A DNA stretch of 64,000 bases from Gigaspora margarita (Eukaryota; Glomeromycota; Glomeromycetes; Diversisporales; Gigasporaceae): positions 1 through 64,000 of the forward strand of contig WTPW01000951.1 of the NCBI GenBank assembly GCA_009809945.1, given 5' to 3'. Below are positions 1 to 11,110 of the stretch, piece after piece. Position numbers and translations under genes: made by a program. The notes under the pieces were generated by a model. The model did no database searches, was not told where the DNA came from, and was given only the letters and a program-made list of their open reading frames with translations. Positions within the stretch are counted from its first letter, which is position 1; each line of letters begins with the position of its first letter.

Positions 1-89
1 AGTTATAAGATATTTTTAAATATTTAAATTAAGAAAATTAGCAAACAAGTGATCGACAGGGAGAGTGCGTTTTGAGAACTTTCCTTTAC

Positions 90-2200
90 AGAGATTAATT
101 TTTAATATTTTAAAATAATTATTAATATGAATTATTTAAGTAATTTCATAGACATTGTTCTTTTTTTTTTGTTTTTACAAATGAATAATTTTATTATTAT
201 CTAAGATTGAGATGAAATTATTAATGAAAAAGAAACTGCTTTTTATAATAATTTAGCTTTATTATTTTTTTACCTTGTATAAAATTAATTAAATTTATTT
301 ATAGATACCAAAATGCAAAGGTAGGCAATAGTCAATTAATTAATTAATAATACAAATATTTAATGTAAATACAATTTTGCTATTATTATAAAGGAGTCAC
401 AGAATTTTTCTTTTACATACTTGGTTGGTCATTATTTAATTAAAGTAGTATAATAAATTGGAGATTTTTTACAATAAATGATATACTAAATTAAGTTAAT
501 AATTTATTCAACTTGTCAATGCGTCTCATTAATTAAAGCATATGAATAAATAGGAAATTCTTTTGCAATACCTTTATGGATATCCTTTTTAAATCAGGTT
601 AGAAGTTTTTAAAAGTTTTCAATATTTTCAAAACAGGCTAGAAATTTTTAAAATTTTTTAATATTTTCAAAATAATTGTTAATATGAAATTATTAAAGTA
701 ATTTTATAGAAATCGGAGGGTTTTTTTTCAAATAAATGATTTTATTATATTTAAGATTGAAGTGAAATTAGGCAATAAAAAAGACATGTCTTTTTATATG
801 ATTTAGCTTTATTATTTTTTATTACTTTGTATAAAATTAATTAAATTTATTTATGTATATCAAGTCTTAATAAAATGCAAAGGTAAACAATAATCAATCA
901 ATTAATTAATGGTTAGGATTTCACTATACTACCAGTGGTACATTGTACTACATTGTGACAATTTTTAAAAGTAAATTTCTAGAAATTTAAAAAATAAACT
1001 ATCTTTTTAAATAATATATTCTACTTTATTAAAGTAATCATAACATATAACAATTGTTAAAATAGCTTTAACTGCTATTTCTAATTTTACATAATTTTTT
1101 TTTGTCTAGAAAATTTAGTAAAATCAAAATTTTATATAGTATTTACTAGTTACCTTATAAACTTTAAACACTATTTAAAAATATTTTATTATATAATTTT
1201 TAAAATTAAATAAAAGTTATAAAAATAAGTGGTCTAATTACAATAAAATTAAAATTATTAAATTAATATAATATATAATAAATAATTTCAATTTAAAATT
1301 TTTACTAACTTTTACTATTAAAGATTTGTTTAGATTTAATATATAAAAATTAGATAAAATTTTTTAAATTTTAAAGTTATATAAATTTTGATAAATTTGT
1401 TTATCTTTATGAAGTTTAATAAATTAAAATTAAATACTAAATCTCTACAACTTTTATTAATAATTTTAAAAAATATATTTAACAAAAAAATTTTTAAATC
1501 TTGGCTAAAAATCAAAGACCTCATATGAATTACTAAAAATAGTAATAATTTTCTATTATTGTTGCACAAAGCTTATATTATAAGTTAAAATTTTTATTAT
1601 ATAATTAATTATAATTTTTTAACTATTACTTATTTAAAATCTTTTTTATACTGTATAACAAACTATTATTTTATAAAATTTATTAATAACTTTAAGACTA
1701 TTATTGCTTTAAATAGTGTACTACCGGTAGTACATCAAAATTTGCCAAAAGTAACTATTTAAAAATTTTTTTTCTTAACAACTTTATTAATAATATAAAA
1801 AAAAACACAACCAAGCTATTCTTGTATATTTATCAGATTTTTGTATATAAAAATTTTTTAAATTTATAATTTTTTAGATTTTTAATCTATATTTTAACTG
1901 TACTACCATAGTACAAAAAGTGAAATGCTAACCATTAATAATATAAATATATAATGCGAATGCAATTTTGGTATTATTCTAAAGGAATTACAAGAGTTTT
2001 TTTTCCATCACATATTTGGTTTTCATTATTTAATTAAAGTAGTATCATAAATTGGAGGTTTTTTGATAAAAGATATACTAAATTAAGTTAATAATTTATG
2101 ACTATGTCAATGCGGCTCATTAATTAAAGTGTATGAATAAACAGAAAATTTTTTTGCAATGCACTTTATAGAAATCCTATTTAAAGTGGGCTAGAAGTTT
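90..2200. repeat. Direct duplication of a ~565-bp AT-rich unit, second copy interrupted
   Basis: Copy A (about 90-654) and copy B (about 655-910 continuing at 1934-2200) share their order of landmarks: a poly-T stretch, a TTTAGCTTTATTATTTTTT block, AAAATGCAAAGGTA, AATTAATTAATT, and the CAATGCG(T/G)CTCATTAATTAAAG block. A third partial start follows near 2197. Copy B is split by the insertion at 911-1933, and copy A shows the uninterrupted site near 333-350. No coding potential was seen. Confidence 0.75.
911..1933. mobile_element. Non-autonomous ~1.0-kb TIR element inside copy B of the duplication
   Basis: The left end reads GGTTAGGATTTCACT and the right end is its near-perfect inverse (AGTGAAATGCTAACC). 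Both flanks show ATTAAT, so the target duplication is up to 6 bp; the flank is low-complexity, so a shorter one is possible. The motif TACTACC(A/G)GT(G/A)GTAC recurs near 929, 1717 and, in related form, 1900. There is no transposase; the open frames inside are AT noise. The paralogous copy at 333-350 lacks the element, so insertion post-dates the duplication. Confidence 0.75.
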
Positions 2201-2460
2201 CTAAAATTTTTTAATATGAATTATTAAAGTAATTTCATAAAATTCATAATTTCATAAAAATCACAATAAATGGTAGTTGATTTAATTAAATCTAATTATT
2301 TGGCTTATTTAAGCCTCGATGGATGCATGTATACATTTTTATATTTACTTATTACCACGAATAAGATTTGAATATGAACTTTCAAAATATTATCGACTAA
2401 ACATTTTTTCTTCTCATGCAGTCATCACGATAATAATTTCTTAGAAATTATAATAACACT

Positions 2461-2945
2461 AGCTAATTTTGGTTAAATCTAATTATTGGGGCTTATCCTC
2501 TATGAATGTGTGAATTTCAAAATACTAATTAACTAAACGATTTTTTTTCTCACACATTCGTCACGATAACAATTTTATAGAAATTATTATAATAATAAAT
2601 AGAGTATGTATCAAATTCAATTGCAGTTTTTAAAATTTTTATTAATTAATTAATTACAACAAAATTGAGTTAATTTAATAAATCTAATTACCTAGCTCAT
2701 TTAAGCCTCGATGGATGCACATAGCTAATTTTGGTTAAATCTAATTATTGGAGCTTATTCTTTATGAATGCATGAATTTTGAAATACCAATCGACTAAAT
2801 CTTTTTTTTCACACAGTCGTCATAATAACAATTTCATAGAAATCCTTATCAATAGTAATAAACTGAGTACGTATTCAATTCAATTGCAGTTTTCAAAAAT
2901 TTTATTACCTAATTAATTAATTACAATAAAATTGAGTTAATTTAT
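2461..2945. repeat. Tandem pair of ~262-bp modules
   Basis: The start AGCTAATTTTGGTTAAATCT occurs at 2461 and again at 2723. Both copies run through a (TCA)CACA(T/G)TCGTCA block, a TCAATTCAATTGCAGTTTT block and a final TACAA(C/T)AAAATTGAGTTAATTTA. The leader GCCTCGATGGATGCA precedes each copy (near 2312 and 2705). Non-coding. Confidence 0.75.
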
Positions 2946-3114
2946 TTAGTTAGAGATAATAAACTCTTAATTTGGTTATTGCATAGTATGCAGATTGAGG
3001 TCTTTGCCCCTTTTTTTAATCATTTCCTAGTTTGTTAATTGCATTGTATGCAGATTAACTAAGGTATTTTTTAAATCATCATTCATTTCATTCATCTAAT
3101 AATATATATTTGCC

Positions 3115-3240
3115 TGTTATTCGACTAGTGAAAAAATTTTTGAGCACAAGCACTTTTGCTGCGCCTGAACTGCTTTAAAGCTCTACTTGCTCTTGTCTCC
3201 GGCCCTAGCGCTAGTGCTAGCGCTTAAGAATACCTCCTAC
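3115..3240. repeat. GC-richer repeat end, inverted relative to the one at 9236-9350
   Basis: A GC-rich island in AT-rich surroundings. It starts TTCGACTAGTGAAAAAATTT, continues TTTGAGC and later GCGCCTGAACTGC, then a cluster of AGCGCTAGTGCTAGCGCTT palindromes. The reverse complement of 9236-9350 gives a matching start (TTCGATAAGTGAAAATTTTT, then GAGC) and GAGCCTGTACTGCGC. The two therefore face each other across the gene at 4134-7980. They may be ends of one unit or two independent copies of a dispersed repeat. Confidence 0.45.
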
Positions 3241-3369
3241 AATCAGTTGAAATTAGTGAAACCCAAAATTTCCTAAAAGAGTGAAAATGGAGAATATCAA
3301 TTACCAAACATTAGCGATGAGATCAACCCAAAATTTACATAAAAAGCGCTGATCTTATCTGGATTGGCA

Positions 3370-3590
3370 ATTAATCATTCAATAAATTACCAGGGTGAGT
3401 ATGATATTTAATTTTGTTCACTTTAATGATTGTGTTTCAAGTGAATGTAGATATGATTAACCATAATCATTTGATCATTAATTCTGTCCATTTTAAAGTT
3501 TGTATTTCAAGAGAATATACGAATACGATCAATCATAATTATTTAATTGTTCAATAAATTAACAGTATTAGTATGAAGTTTAATTCTATT
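3370..3590. repeat. Diverged direct repeat of ~170-bp spacing
   Basis: The block AATCATTCAATAAATTACCAG...GAGTATGATATTTAATT near 3373 reappears as AATTGTTCAATAAATTAACAG...TAGTATGAAGTTTAATT near 3545. The intervening GTATTTCAAG(A/T)GAAT motif is also repeated. Non-coding. Beyond it, 3600-4020 holds loosely related AT-rich sequence and a short palindrome (TGGCACGAAGTGCCA, near 4038) with no gene. Confidence 0.5.
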
Positions 3591-4133
3591 CTCTTAAAAG
3601 TTGAAATTACAATAACACCAATACTTAGAGAACAAGTATGTAACAGAATTCTATACAGTAAATTATAATAATTCTAATTCAACCAACTCGACCTAATCAC
3701 GTGTTGTAATAACTGGAATAGCGAGTAAGTTCTGTGACAGAAATTTTTATGCAAAGATCACAATAATTTCGATACTAACTCAGTAAATTCTGAATCAAAA
3801 TAGAAATAATCTAATGCAATGAACTCAGCCTTAATTAATACTGTAGTCACTGAATAAAAATTACTCAAATCTAACCACGTGTATACCGCAATAGTAAATT
3901 CTGTAAATCATGGTAGAAACATGATAATTACAATGTAACTTATCAAATTTAACTACAATTGTATATGCTGCAGTAGATAAGTTCTGCAAAATAATTTTTT
4001 ACAGTAATAAATTTAAAAAAAAAAGCAAATAAAATGGGTGGCACGAAGTGCCACCATCGCACTAGTATATTACTAATCATAATAATTCAGCAATAAACTA
4101 CTTAACTAATAATCATATGCTTTATTATACCAA

Positions 4134-7100
4134 CTATAAACAAACTATTTCAAAATTTAGAAAAGTAAGCAACGATCGAGGAGTCGTAAGAACAATCATA
4201 AAGATAGTTGTACATAGTGTAAATAATGGAATAATGCTATAAAACAAAACCGAATTATAATATATGACCTTTAAAATAACAAATATATTTGAATAAGAAG
4301 TGTTGATTAGTAAAGAAAAATATATTATTATGATTGACAGGTAGACAAATAAACCATCAGCAATGAAATCTTTACTTGAATAACTAGCTGCGGAATAGTT
4401 TTAATAAGAATATCGACAAAAGCCTTGCGTCTAGCTATAATTTTAAAATTTTCGCTAAAAGTTTCTTCTATTTTGTTTTGGTTTATAAGTAGTAAAGTTT
4501 CGCAATCACATAAGATTAAAAGAATAATTATAAATTTCATCAATGTAAATTTATTAAATTCTACTTTATAGGAAAGTAAAATAATATTTATTGCTATTGG
4601 AATAACCCATATAATCTGACTGTTAAAAATAGAAGTTAATTAAAATAATTGAAATATGGTGCAAGACATCTATACTCAACAGTTCACAAGGTGTTTCAAT
4701 TTTTCAAATGGCTATAACTTTTATCTAAGAAGTTTTAAAAAAATCTGATAGGTAACTTTATAGAGCTATATCAGCTCTACATATATGCCAAATATCTCAT
4801 CACTGTAAAAAGTTTTAGCATTTGAAAATTGAAATTTTATATATAAGTTTATAAATTTATATATAAATTTCAATTTTCAAATCACTAAAACTTTTTACAG
4901 TGATGAGATTTTAAAAAGAAATTTGGTATATATGTAGAGCTGATATAGCTCTATAAGTTACCGGTCAGATTTTTTAAAACTTTTTAGATAAAAAGTTATA
5001 GCCATTTGAAAAATTGAAACACATTCTGTAACTGTTAGAAAAATCGATTTAACTATCAATAAAGATATTTAATAACACACCTTGGAATGCTGAATGCCGG
5101 GTAATTGCTAGTACTAGAAAAAGCAAATATTCCTGAAAAACTTGAATGAGAAACAACGAATAATCCAACTGTGAATAGATTGATCTTTTGTTTTAAATTA
5201 GGTTTAGACTATCAAAAATATCACAGTAAAGTTTTAATAGTTATAATGATAATTAAAAGTCATTTGAAAAACTTATGAACAAATTTTTACCTTGCTGGAT
5301 AGAGTAAAAACGTAAAGCAAAAAGTTCATGGCAGAAAGAATGAAAAAATAAATAATTTCTTTTTTATAAATGTTGAATATATAATTTCGTGGTCTAAAGC
5401 CAAAAGTATCATCTAAATCGTTTGTTAAGCCATTAGCGAAAGTGGTTATCTTCTTATTTAGGATCATATCTTTTATATCTGATACAATCCCTGGAACTGT
5501 ATTGTAATTGTCTAATTTTGAATCTGGTTTATTTACGCGGATAGCAAATTGAAGACTGTCTATGAAATTATTAGAAATATATTGATAGCCATCATTTGCA
5601 GTTAAAAGTTCAGGTCGAATTGGTAACTTTTTAGCCATATCTTGTAATAAATAATTAAAGTATTCTGTCTTATTGGTTTCAGGGAGCGATTTAAATCTAT
5701 TTGTTGCATCTGGAGTGAGACGAGCCAAATATATGGCAGCTTCCTCTATAAATAAAATAAGAATTTAGTGATTGAAAATTTTAAAGCTGAGAGGAATAAC
5801 CTAAATTAATCAATTACCTGGGGCAGGTGGTATATTTTCTAAATTATATAAAAAGATTAATTGAATTATATAAAATAAAATATGGATAAACGAAAAAGAT
5901 TACTTGATTTGTATCTCACAATCCCTTCATCAATTCCTGTTAAAGGTTCAGAGAATTTTTCATCCTTGACAAAATTAGCATCCATCTGCACGTAATAAAT
6001 TTCACCGTATTGGTTAAATGTGCTGCCGATGATTGGTATATTGACGATCGTATGATTATCATCTATAATTTTAACGTAGTCACGCATCGTTGCTTGAATT
6101 TTTTGTCGAATTGTATTGTCAGAATATTTGTAAATGGTGATAAACCCAGTTGACAAAATAACAGGATTTTTAAAGGTAATGTTTAAAGTAGTTGTATTTG
6201 AATCAACATTGCTATTATGAACACCTGTCATATTACTGGGTGATGGATCAATTTTAACTACCTGAAGATTACCGTAACCATAATCTAAATATTTCCATTA
6301 CAAAATATATAAATATTAGATACTTAATAAATATATAAAAACAATTTTATGTAATAAAAAGAAGCATATTACAACCATTTATAAACGCAGGTAATGGAAC
6401 CTTAATCAGAGACCACTGGTTTGAATTATTTGTAGTGGCTAAAGCGAGTATAAAAGTATTATTATTCTTCATAATACTATTTGCAGCATTAAGATTATTA
6501 ATATTATTAAAAATAGTATTTGCTGCATATTTATTTGCAAGTAAAGGTCCCAGAAACTCCGTATTATAATTGCTTTCATTATAAGTCCAAATATAATATT
6601 CTTGATTTTTAGTCATAGTATAGAGTATATAACCACCAAATGGCATTGCTTGCATTCCAAGACTTGGAGACGTGACCCCAAGGATGTTAATGTTAGAAAG
6701 ATTGGATAAAAAATTAATTGAAGTCACCGATTTGGATGTTAAAAACCGAATATTCGTATAAATCGGTTGTAATGTTTGTAAATTATTATAACTAGTTTCA
6801 ATTATGCACATATAACCGATTTTGTTAGGTGCTAGATCACAATAAAGTCCAAGAATAGATAAGTTAGGTGGAGTTTGATATAAAGGAACTTGGTTAGATA
6901 TGTCTGTCTCATTGTAGGATATAATGGTCATATATAACCCGCCAGGTGTTGATAATGAAGAGTTGACACTCAGTATAGCATAGTCGCCAGTAAGAAGGGG
7001 TATTGTTGTGATCATGAAAGAAGCATTAGTAGCATTAGTGCTAAAAGCACTTGAATCAATTATTGAAATATTATGAATTGTCAATTTTGATAATTTTCCA

Positions 7101-7980
7101 CGAATATCACTATATAATAAAATAATTATTATCGTTAAAAAATAATTAAAAAGTTAAAAAAAAAAAATAATAATAATGATATCATCAAATTACACTGAAT
7201 ATTGCTGACATTCTGTCCAATTTTGATTTACAATATGGAGTCTAAAAAATCCTTGTTTCTTGTTTACATTTAACTGAGTTAAGCTTAGTGGCTTCCATTT
7301 CAAAGTGCCATTAGAATTATAAGTGTAAGATGGTCCATAATGCACTTCACTAGCGATTTAGATAGAAATTAATAATGTTAATCTAAAATAATTATAAAAG
7401 TTATCAAATATTTAAAAATCACTGTACACCTTAGATTGTTACCACTCCAATCAATGACACATCCCCACTCTTCATAAGTTGTTAGATCATTTAAATTTGA
7501 GGGTTTCACATAATTTATAAGTATAAACGGTTCATATAAAGGATATATTGATATAGGATTTACTGGATTACCATATGAGTCATTCAATATACAAAAATTC
7601 ATAGGATCAAAGTTCAAATTGGGATTAATTTCTTTAATGGTTCCATCTAATTGAATAATTCTTAGGCGTAATATTGGTTCTAAACTCTGTCCTGTGCAAT
7701 TGTATTCTTGTACTGAAGTTCCTGATATTGCTTTATTTTTTTGTGTTGAATAAATTTCCCGTGCAATACTGACAAGAATTAATCCATCGTCATAAGTATG
7801 AACGGTTACTACTTGCGGTGGATTAAGAGGGAATGAAGTACCTATTATACTCTCTGTATAGTTAATGTACATGTAATTAGGGGTGGTTATCTGTGATTCC
7901 GATGATGTTATGAGTACACTGATTAATGTTAAAAATAAACACTGTGATATAAGTTTATGAGGATAACTAAATAATTTCAT
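4134..7980 (-). CDS. Secreted/multipass membrane protein of a Glomeromycotina multigene family, nine exons
   Basis: The exons, by eye, are 7980-7430, 7349-7194, 7109-6373, 6284-5904, 5838-5818 (21-nt microexon), 5745-5291, 5208-5079, 4563-4376 and 4268-4134. All reading phases join, giving about 917 residues. Introns are 65-107 nt with GT...AG borders, except the 515-nt one at 4564-5078, whose splice sites are the least certain. The start is an ATG followed by a clear signal peptide (residues 1-28, hydrophobic LISQCLFLTLISVLI). About 700 extracellular-looking residues follow, rich in N-glycosylation sequons (NYT, NCT, NAS, NSS, NET). Exon 4 carries a segment like a bacterial Ig-like/SbsA fold (FKNPV...STG.ITIY...FNQYGEIYYVQMD); this comparison is an inference. 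Exons 6-9 hold hydrophobic helices, the IEETF...ARRKAFVDILIKTIPQLVIQ signature and VIYYNSVLFYSIIPLFTL. From memory, both match C-termini of uncharacterised Rhizophagus membrane proteins. An AATAAA lies just after the stop (4121-4126). Function unknown; a cell-surface role is plausible. No internal stop was seen. Confidence 0.82.
4678..5036. mobile_element. Fold-back (long inverted repeat) element inside intron 7 of the membrane-protein gene
   Basis: Two arms of roughly 165-175 bp run from AACAGTT...GTGTTTCAATTTTTC inward to an AT-rich loop near 4850-4860 and back out to GAAACAC...AACTGTT. By eye the arms match at about nine positions in ten, including the block AGAGCTATATCAGCTCTACA. It makes up most of the 515-nt intron; without it the intron would be about 156 nt. 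No target duplication could be fixed. Confidence 0.85.
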
Positions 7981-8071
7981 CGTATGCTACGGTTAATTAG
8001 TTACCACTTTATTAACTTATTAGAATTACGTACAAGAATTTAAACTTTTGAACGTCAAATATACACATATC

Positions 8072-8082
8072 GATATATATAA
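8072..8082 (-). promoter_or_regulatory. Possible TATA box upstream of the membrane-protein gene
   Basis: On the minus strand a TTATATATATCG run lies about 95 bases before the ATG at 7980. In such AT-rich DNA this could be chance. Confidence 0.25.
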
Positions 8083-8091
8083 CCACAATTT

Positions 8092-8148
8092 GGGAACCCT
8101 CAAAGCAAAAGGAGGTAGTTGGGAACCCCAAAGCAAAAGGAGGTAGTG
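8092..8148. repeat. Two tandem copies of a 28-29-bp purine-rich unit
   Basis: The unit GGGAACCC(T)CAAAGCAAAAG followed by GAGGTAGT occurs at 8092-8120 and 8121-8148. It lies 110-170 bases upstream of the membrane-protein ATG, so it could influence the promoter; only the duplication itself is seen. Confidence 0.7.
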
Positions 8149-9235
8149 GGGCAAAAATTTTTTTTTAGAAAATGCAACTTCTTGAAGAATTAGATTATAG
8201 GCATCTAATTTTTATAAAATTACAACCCAAAACTTTCATCTCACTACTTTTTTTGCTGTATGGGTCCCCATTTATGAGATTAGGATTTGTACTTTTTGAC
8301 CAAAAGAAATTTTCAATATAAAAACGATTGCCCTTTTAAATAATATTAGCTGTTTATCAGTCTATCGAGATGTCACACTATATCATACCCTAAATTTTTT
8401 ACTATATAAATTTATATTTAAAAATATAAAATTACTATATAACTTTAAAGCCATGATTTGATGCCACATATCTACGTATGTACGTACCGGGTGATTATGC
8501 ACTCACTTTTTTTTTAAGTCACCTTAGATAAAGTTTACATATGTACGTACGTATGCAATGGCGTGAAAACAAAATTTTACATTTGATTGGATAGCATAAT
8601 CAGTGACCCCATAACATATACAAAAAATTATATACCATAAAACTCGGAAAATAAACGCCATACCCTCTATCTATTTTTTTTTTTCAATCCCAGATTAATA
8701 GAAATATCTTGTTAAGCTATTTCCGAATCGTATGTACGTACGTCGTACGGAGTAAGCAATTAAAAACTTTAATCCATATATATGTTAATTAAGGTTACGG
8801 CATATGATAAATCACCCCAAAAATGCTAGTTTTATATTTCTGAATCCATTTAGATTCCGTTTCCACTTACAACATATATAAAGAGAATGCAGAAGCTAGC
8901 TGCACCCATTGAATATCAATTTCTTAAATTATATTATCAATCTTAAATTCTCAATTTCTTCGCATAGAAATAATGCGCCAAGAATAATATGTACTTCAGT
9001 ACTTAATTGCAACTATTAGAATGCATACTGAAGCTTTTCAAAATGACATATTTAGTTATATCACCAATGTATTTGGTTGACCTTTAGCGCTTAGAAATGA
9101 TTGTTGGCGCTTGGTGTTACTCTAAAATACTTTTCTGGGAGATTTTGGTTGTAATAACGTTTATTTCTAGTAATATTTTCTTTGTGTTATGTTTTTTCGG
9201 TAATTATGGGTTTCACAAATTTCAACCGATTGTAA

Positions 9236-9350
9236 CTATATCTCTTTAATAGCGCTCGCGATTGCACTTGCTTAATAGCAATGCATTCGAAGCGCAGTAC
9301 AGGCTCAAGAGCGCTCAAAAATTTTCACTTATCGAACATCAGTTATATAT
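9236..9350. repeat. GC-richer repeat end, inverted partner of 3115-3240
   Basis: This block contains GCGCTCGCGATTGCACTTGC, GAAGCGCAGTACAGGCTC and GAGCGCTCAAAAATTTTCAC. Read on the minus strand it starts like the segment at 3115. It marks the right edge of the 6.2-kb stretch that contains the membrane-protein gene. Confidence 0.45.
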
Positions 9351-9376
9351 ATAAAAACTAGGCAATGCGTGGCATT

Positions 9377-9590
9377 GTGTGTCCGGAGGACTGATTGATC
9401 ATTATGCAATTAACCAATCAGTATTGTGGAAGCGAACAGACAAGATCATGTGATATTGTCGATCAAACATGTCGTGATTTACAACCAATCAGATCCCCGG
9501 AAACGAACAGACGGAAATCACATGATGACACATACCGTGGGTATCAAACACTGTTGTAAAAACACAGTGTCCTCCGCTTCGCTCCGGACA
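9377..9590. mobile_element. Small GC-richer repeat bounded by TGTCCGGAGGA / TCCTCC...TCCGGACA
   Basis: The borders TGTGTCCGGAGGAC and GTCCTCCGCTTCGCTCCGGACA are inverted. Inside, a diverged tandem pair starts at AACCAATCAG (about 9412 and 9484), each copy followed by GAA(G/A)CGAACAGAC and a CATGTGAT/CACATGAT block. No transposase. The open frame at 9426-9611 lies in this repeat and is not supported as a gene. Confidence 0.5.
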
Positions 9591-9759
9591 ATAATTGCAA
9601 ATGACGATTAAAAAGGAAATCCGATTTTTTTAAAAATCCACAAATAAATTAATGCATATCTTTAATACAAGGAACGGAGTTTCACAGAAGTGAAACGAAG
9701 TGTATCAGGAACGGAGTGATTGAAAATTTCACAAAGTGAAAGCCGTTAGACTACTTACT

Positions 9760-10014
9760 TGATTTAACATTACCAGATCTTGGCCCTTGTTGGTGTATGG
9801 ATCCTAGAATGTTAATAATTTTTACTCACAAAGTCTGGATGGATCTAAGGGTTCGTTCCAGCTAACAATGGGACGCGGGTGCACATCTACAAAAAACTGA
9901 AGTTTGTAGAGTAGTCCGAGTTGTTTGTTCTGGGGTAGCTTAGTATATTATTGTCTTCGTTGTTTTATGTGTAATAATTTAAAGCTTAATAAAGAACAAA
10001 GAGCAAGGTCTCGG

Positions 10015-10049
<35 letters not shown>
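9760..10049 (+). mobile_element. 5'-truncated LINE 3' end with 31-nt poly-A tail
   Basis: The last bases before the poly-A (10019-10049) are TTAATAAAGAACAAAGAGCA then AGGTCTCGGTTAT. The long LINE at 31138-36095 ends almost identically (TTAATAAAGATAAGAGCAAG then GTCTCACC, poly-A). The rest of this 3' region is not clearly the same, so this is a different subfamily. The uninterrupted A tail suggests a fairly recent insertion. The left border is only approximate. The motif AGGAACGGAGT occurs just upstream (about 9670 and 9710). Confidence 0.65.
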
Positions 10050-10051
<2 letters not shown>

Positions 10052-10064
10052 ACAAAATGTGATC

Positions 10065-10400
10065 AGTGTGATAATATGATCAATTTATTATGCTTTAATG
10101 CTTTTGATTGGATATACAATCTGTGATCAAAAATGTTAAGACTAAAATATCAATGAGTCAAGAATGTTATCACTATAGATGCTGGTGAAATGTGGCGAAA
10201 TGTGGTGAAATAATTTCACCACTATTGGTGAAATTGTTGGTGAATTGGTGAAATTGGTGAAATTAATTTCACCAGCATCTATAGTTATCACAATTCGAAT
10301 TCTAGCAATTGTATCATGATAGTACCAAATCAACCTTAACTACATATAGTATTGTGTATTGATTTGCAACAAAATTCTTTACAGTAAAATCATAGTAAAA
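10065..10400. repeat. Copy 1 of a dispersed non-coding repeat (paralogue at 28600-28795)
   Basis: Landmarks shared with 28600-28795 include CTTTAATGCTTTTGATTGGATAT, AATTCTAGCAATTGTA, ATGATAGTACCAAATCAA and CACATATAGTATT. This copy contains the 112-bp insertion at 10173-10284; the other does not. Confidence 0.7.
10173..10284. mobile_element. 112-bp MITE with CTATAGATGCTGGTGAAAT termini
   Basis: The ends are perfect inverted repeats (CTATAGATGCTGGTGAAAT...ATTTCACCAGCATCTATAG), flanked on both sides by TTATCA (10167-10172 and 10285-10290). The interior is built of GGTGAAATTG-type repeats. The paralogous sequence at about 28715 has an unoccupied TTATCACAATTC site, which proves the insertion. A larger relative lies at 40940-41210. 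Confidence 0.85.
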
Positions 10401-10959
10401 AAAAGCATTACTGCATGTGATATATTTGGAAGAATCTGGTTTAATGTACCAGAAATAATTCATCCACAAAGTTTTAATTCTGATTGGATGCAATAATTGA
10501 ATGATTTCATTACATAATGATCACATTCTTGTTAAATGAAAATCAAGAGAACTTGAGGAAATTGTGCCAGTTTAGTTCAATCGTGAACACAAGTAATTAA
10601 GGTTAAATGGGTTAAAACGATAAACTAACATACATAGTTATGGATTATAGGGTTTCTTTTTATTAATATAAATCAATACATCAGATTAATACAATAATAC
10701 TAAATATTATCTACAATTGTTAACTACTGTCTACTCTCTTCATAAGCTGAAACTAAACCCTTATATAAATTTTAATTCGTATAGTGGCTTTAATTCTTCA
10801 TTTTGAGATTTAATTAGTCATTTGGGGATTCAATTAGTTGACTGGGGATTTAATCAGTTGATTGGGAATTCAATCAGTCGATTGGGGATTCAATCACACT
10901 ATGCTACAAACTATGCCAAAATAAGAAATACATAATGATCAAAAATTGAGCATAATACT

Positions 10960-11110
10960 ATAAAAGTTAGAGGAGGTTAACCGACCAACTTATAAAGGGT
11001 CCCAAAAATTCTGGGTCGTGATATTTCAGAATATATTAGAATCATAGTCAGCTGGATCAGAATTGATTAGTTTTGCCCATTATAAAAATTTTTACTAATA
11101 AATATATCTA
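10960..11110. repeat. Lone end of the GGGTC(C/T)CCAAAATTCTGGGTC repeat family
   Basis: The stretch GAGGAGGTTAACCGACCAAC...GGGTCCCAAAAATTCTGGGTC resembles the ends of the element at 22041-22311 and the lone end at 20055. No matching opposite end was found nearby. Confidence 0.4.

Noticed and set aside
1336-1569. 77-codon minus-strand frame
   Set aside because: Low-complexity Ile/Lys/Asn/Phe composition from AT-rich DNA inside a transposon.
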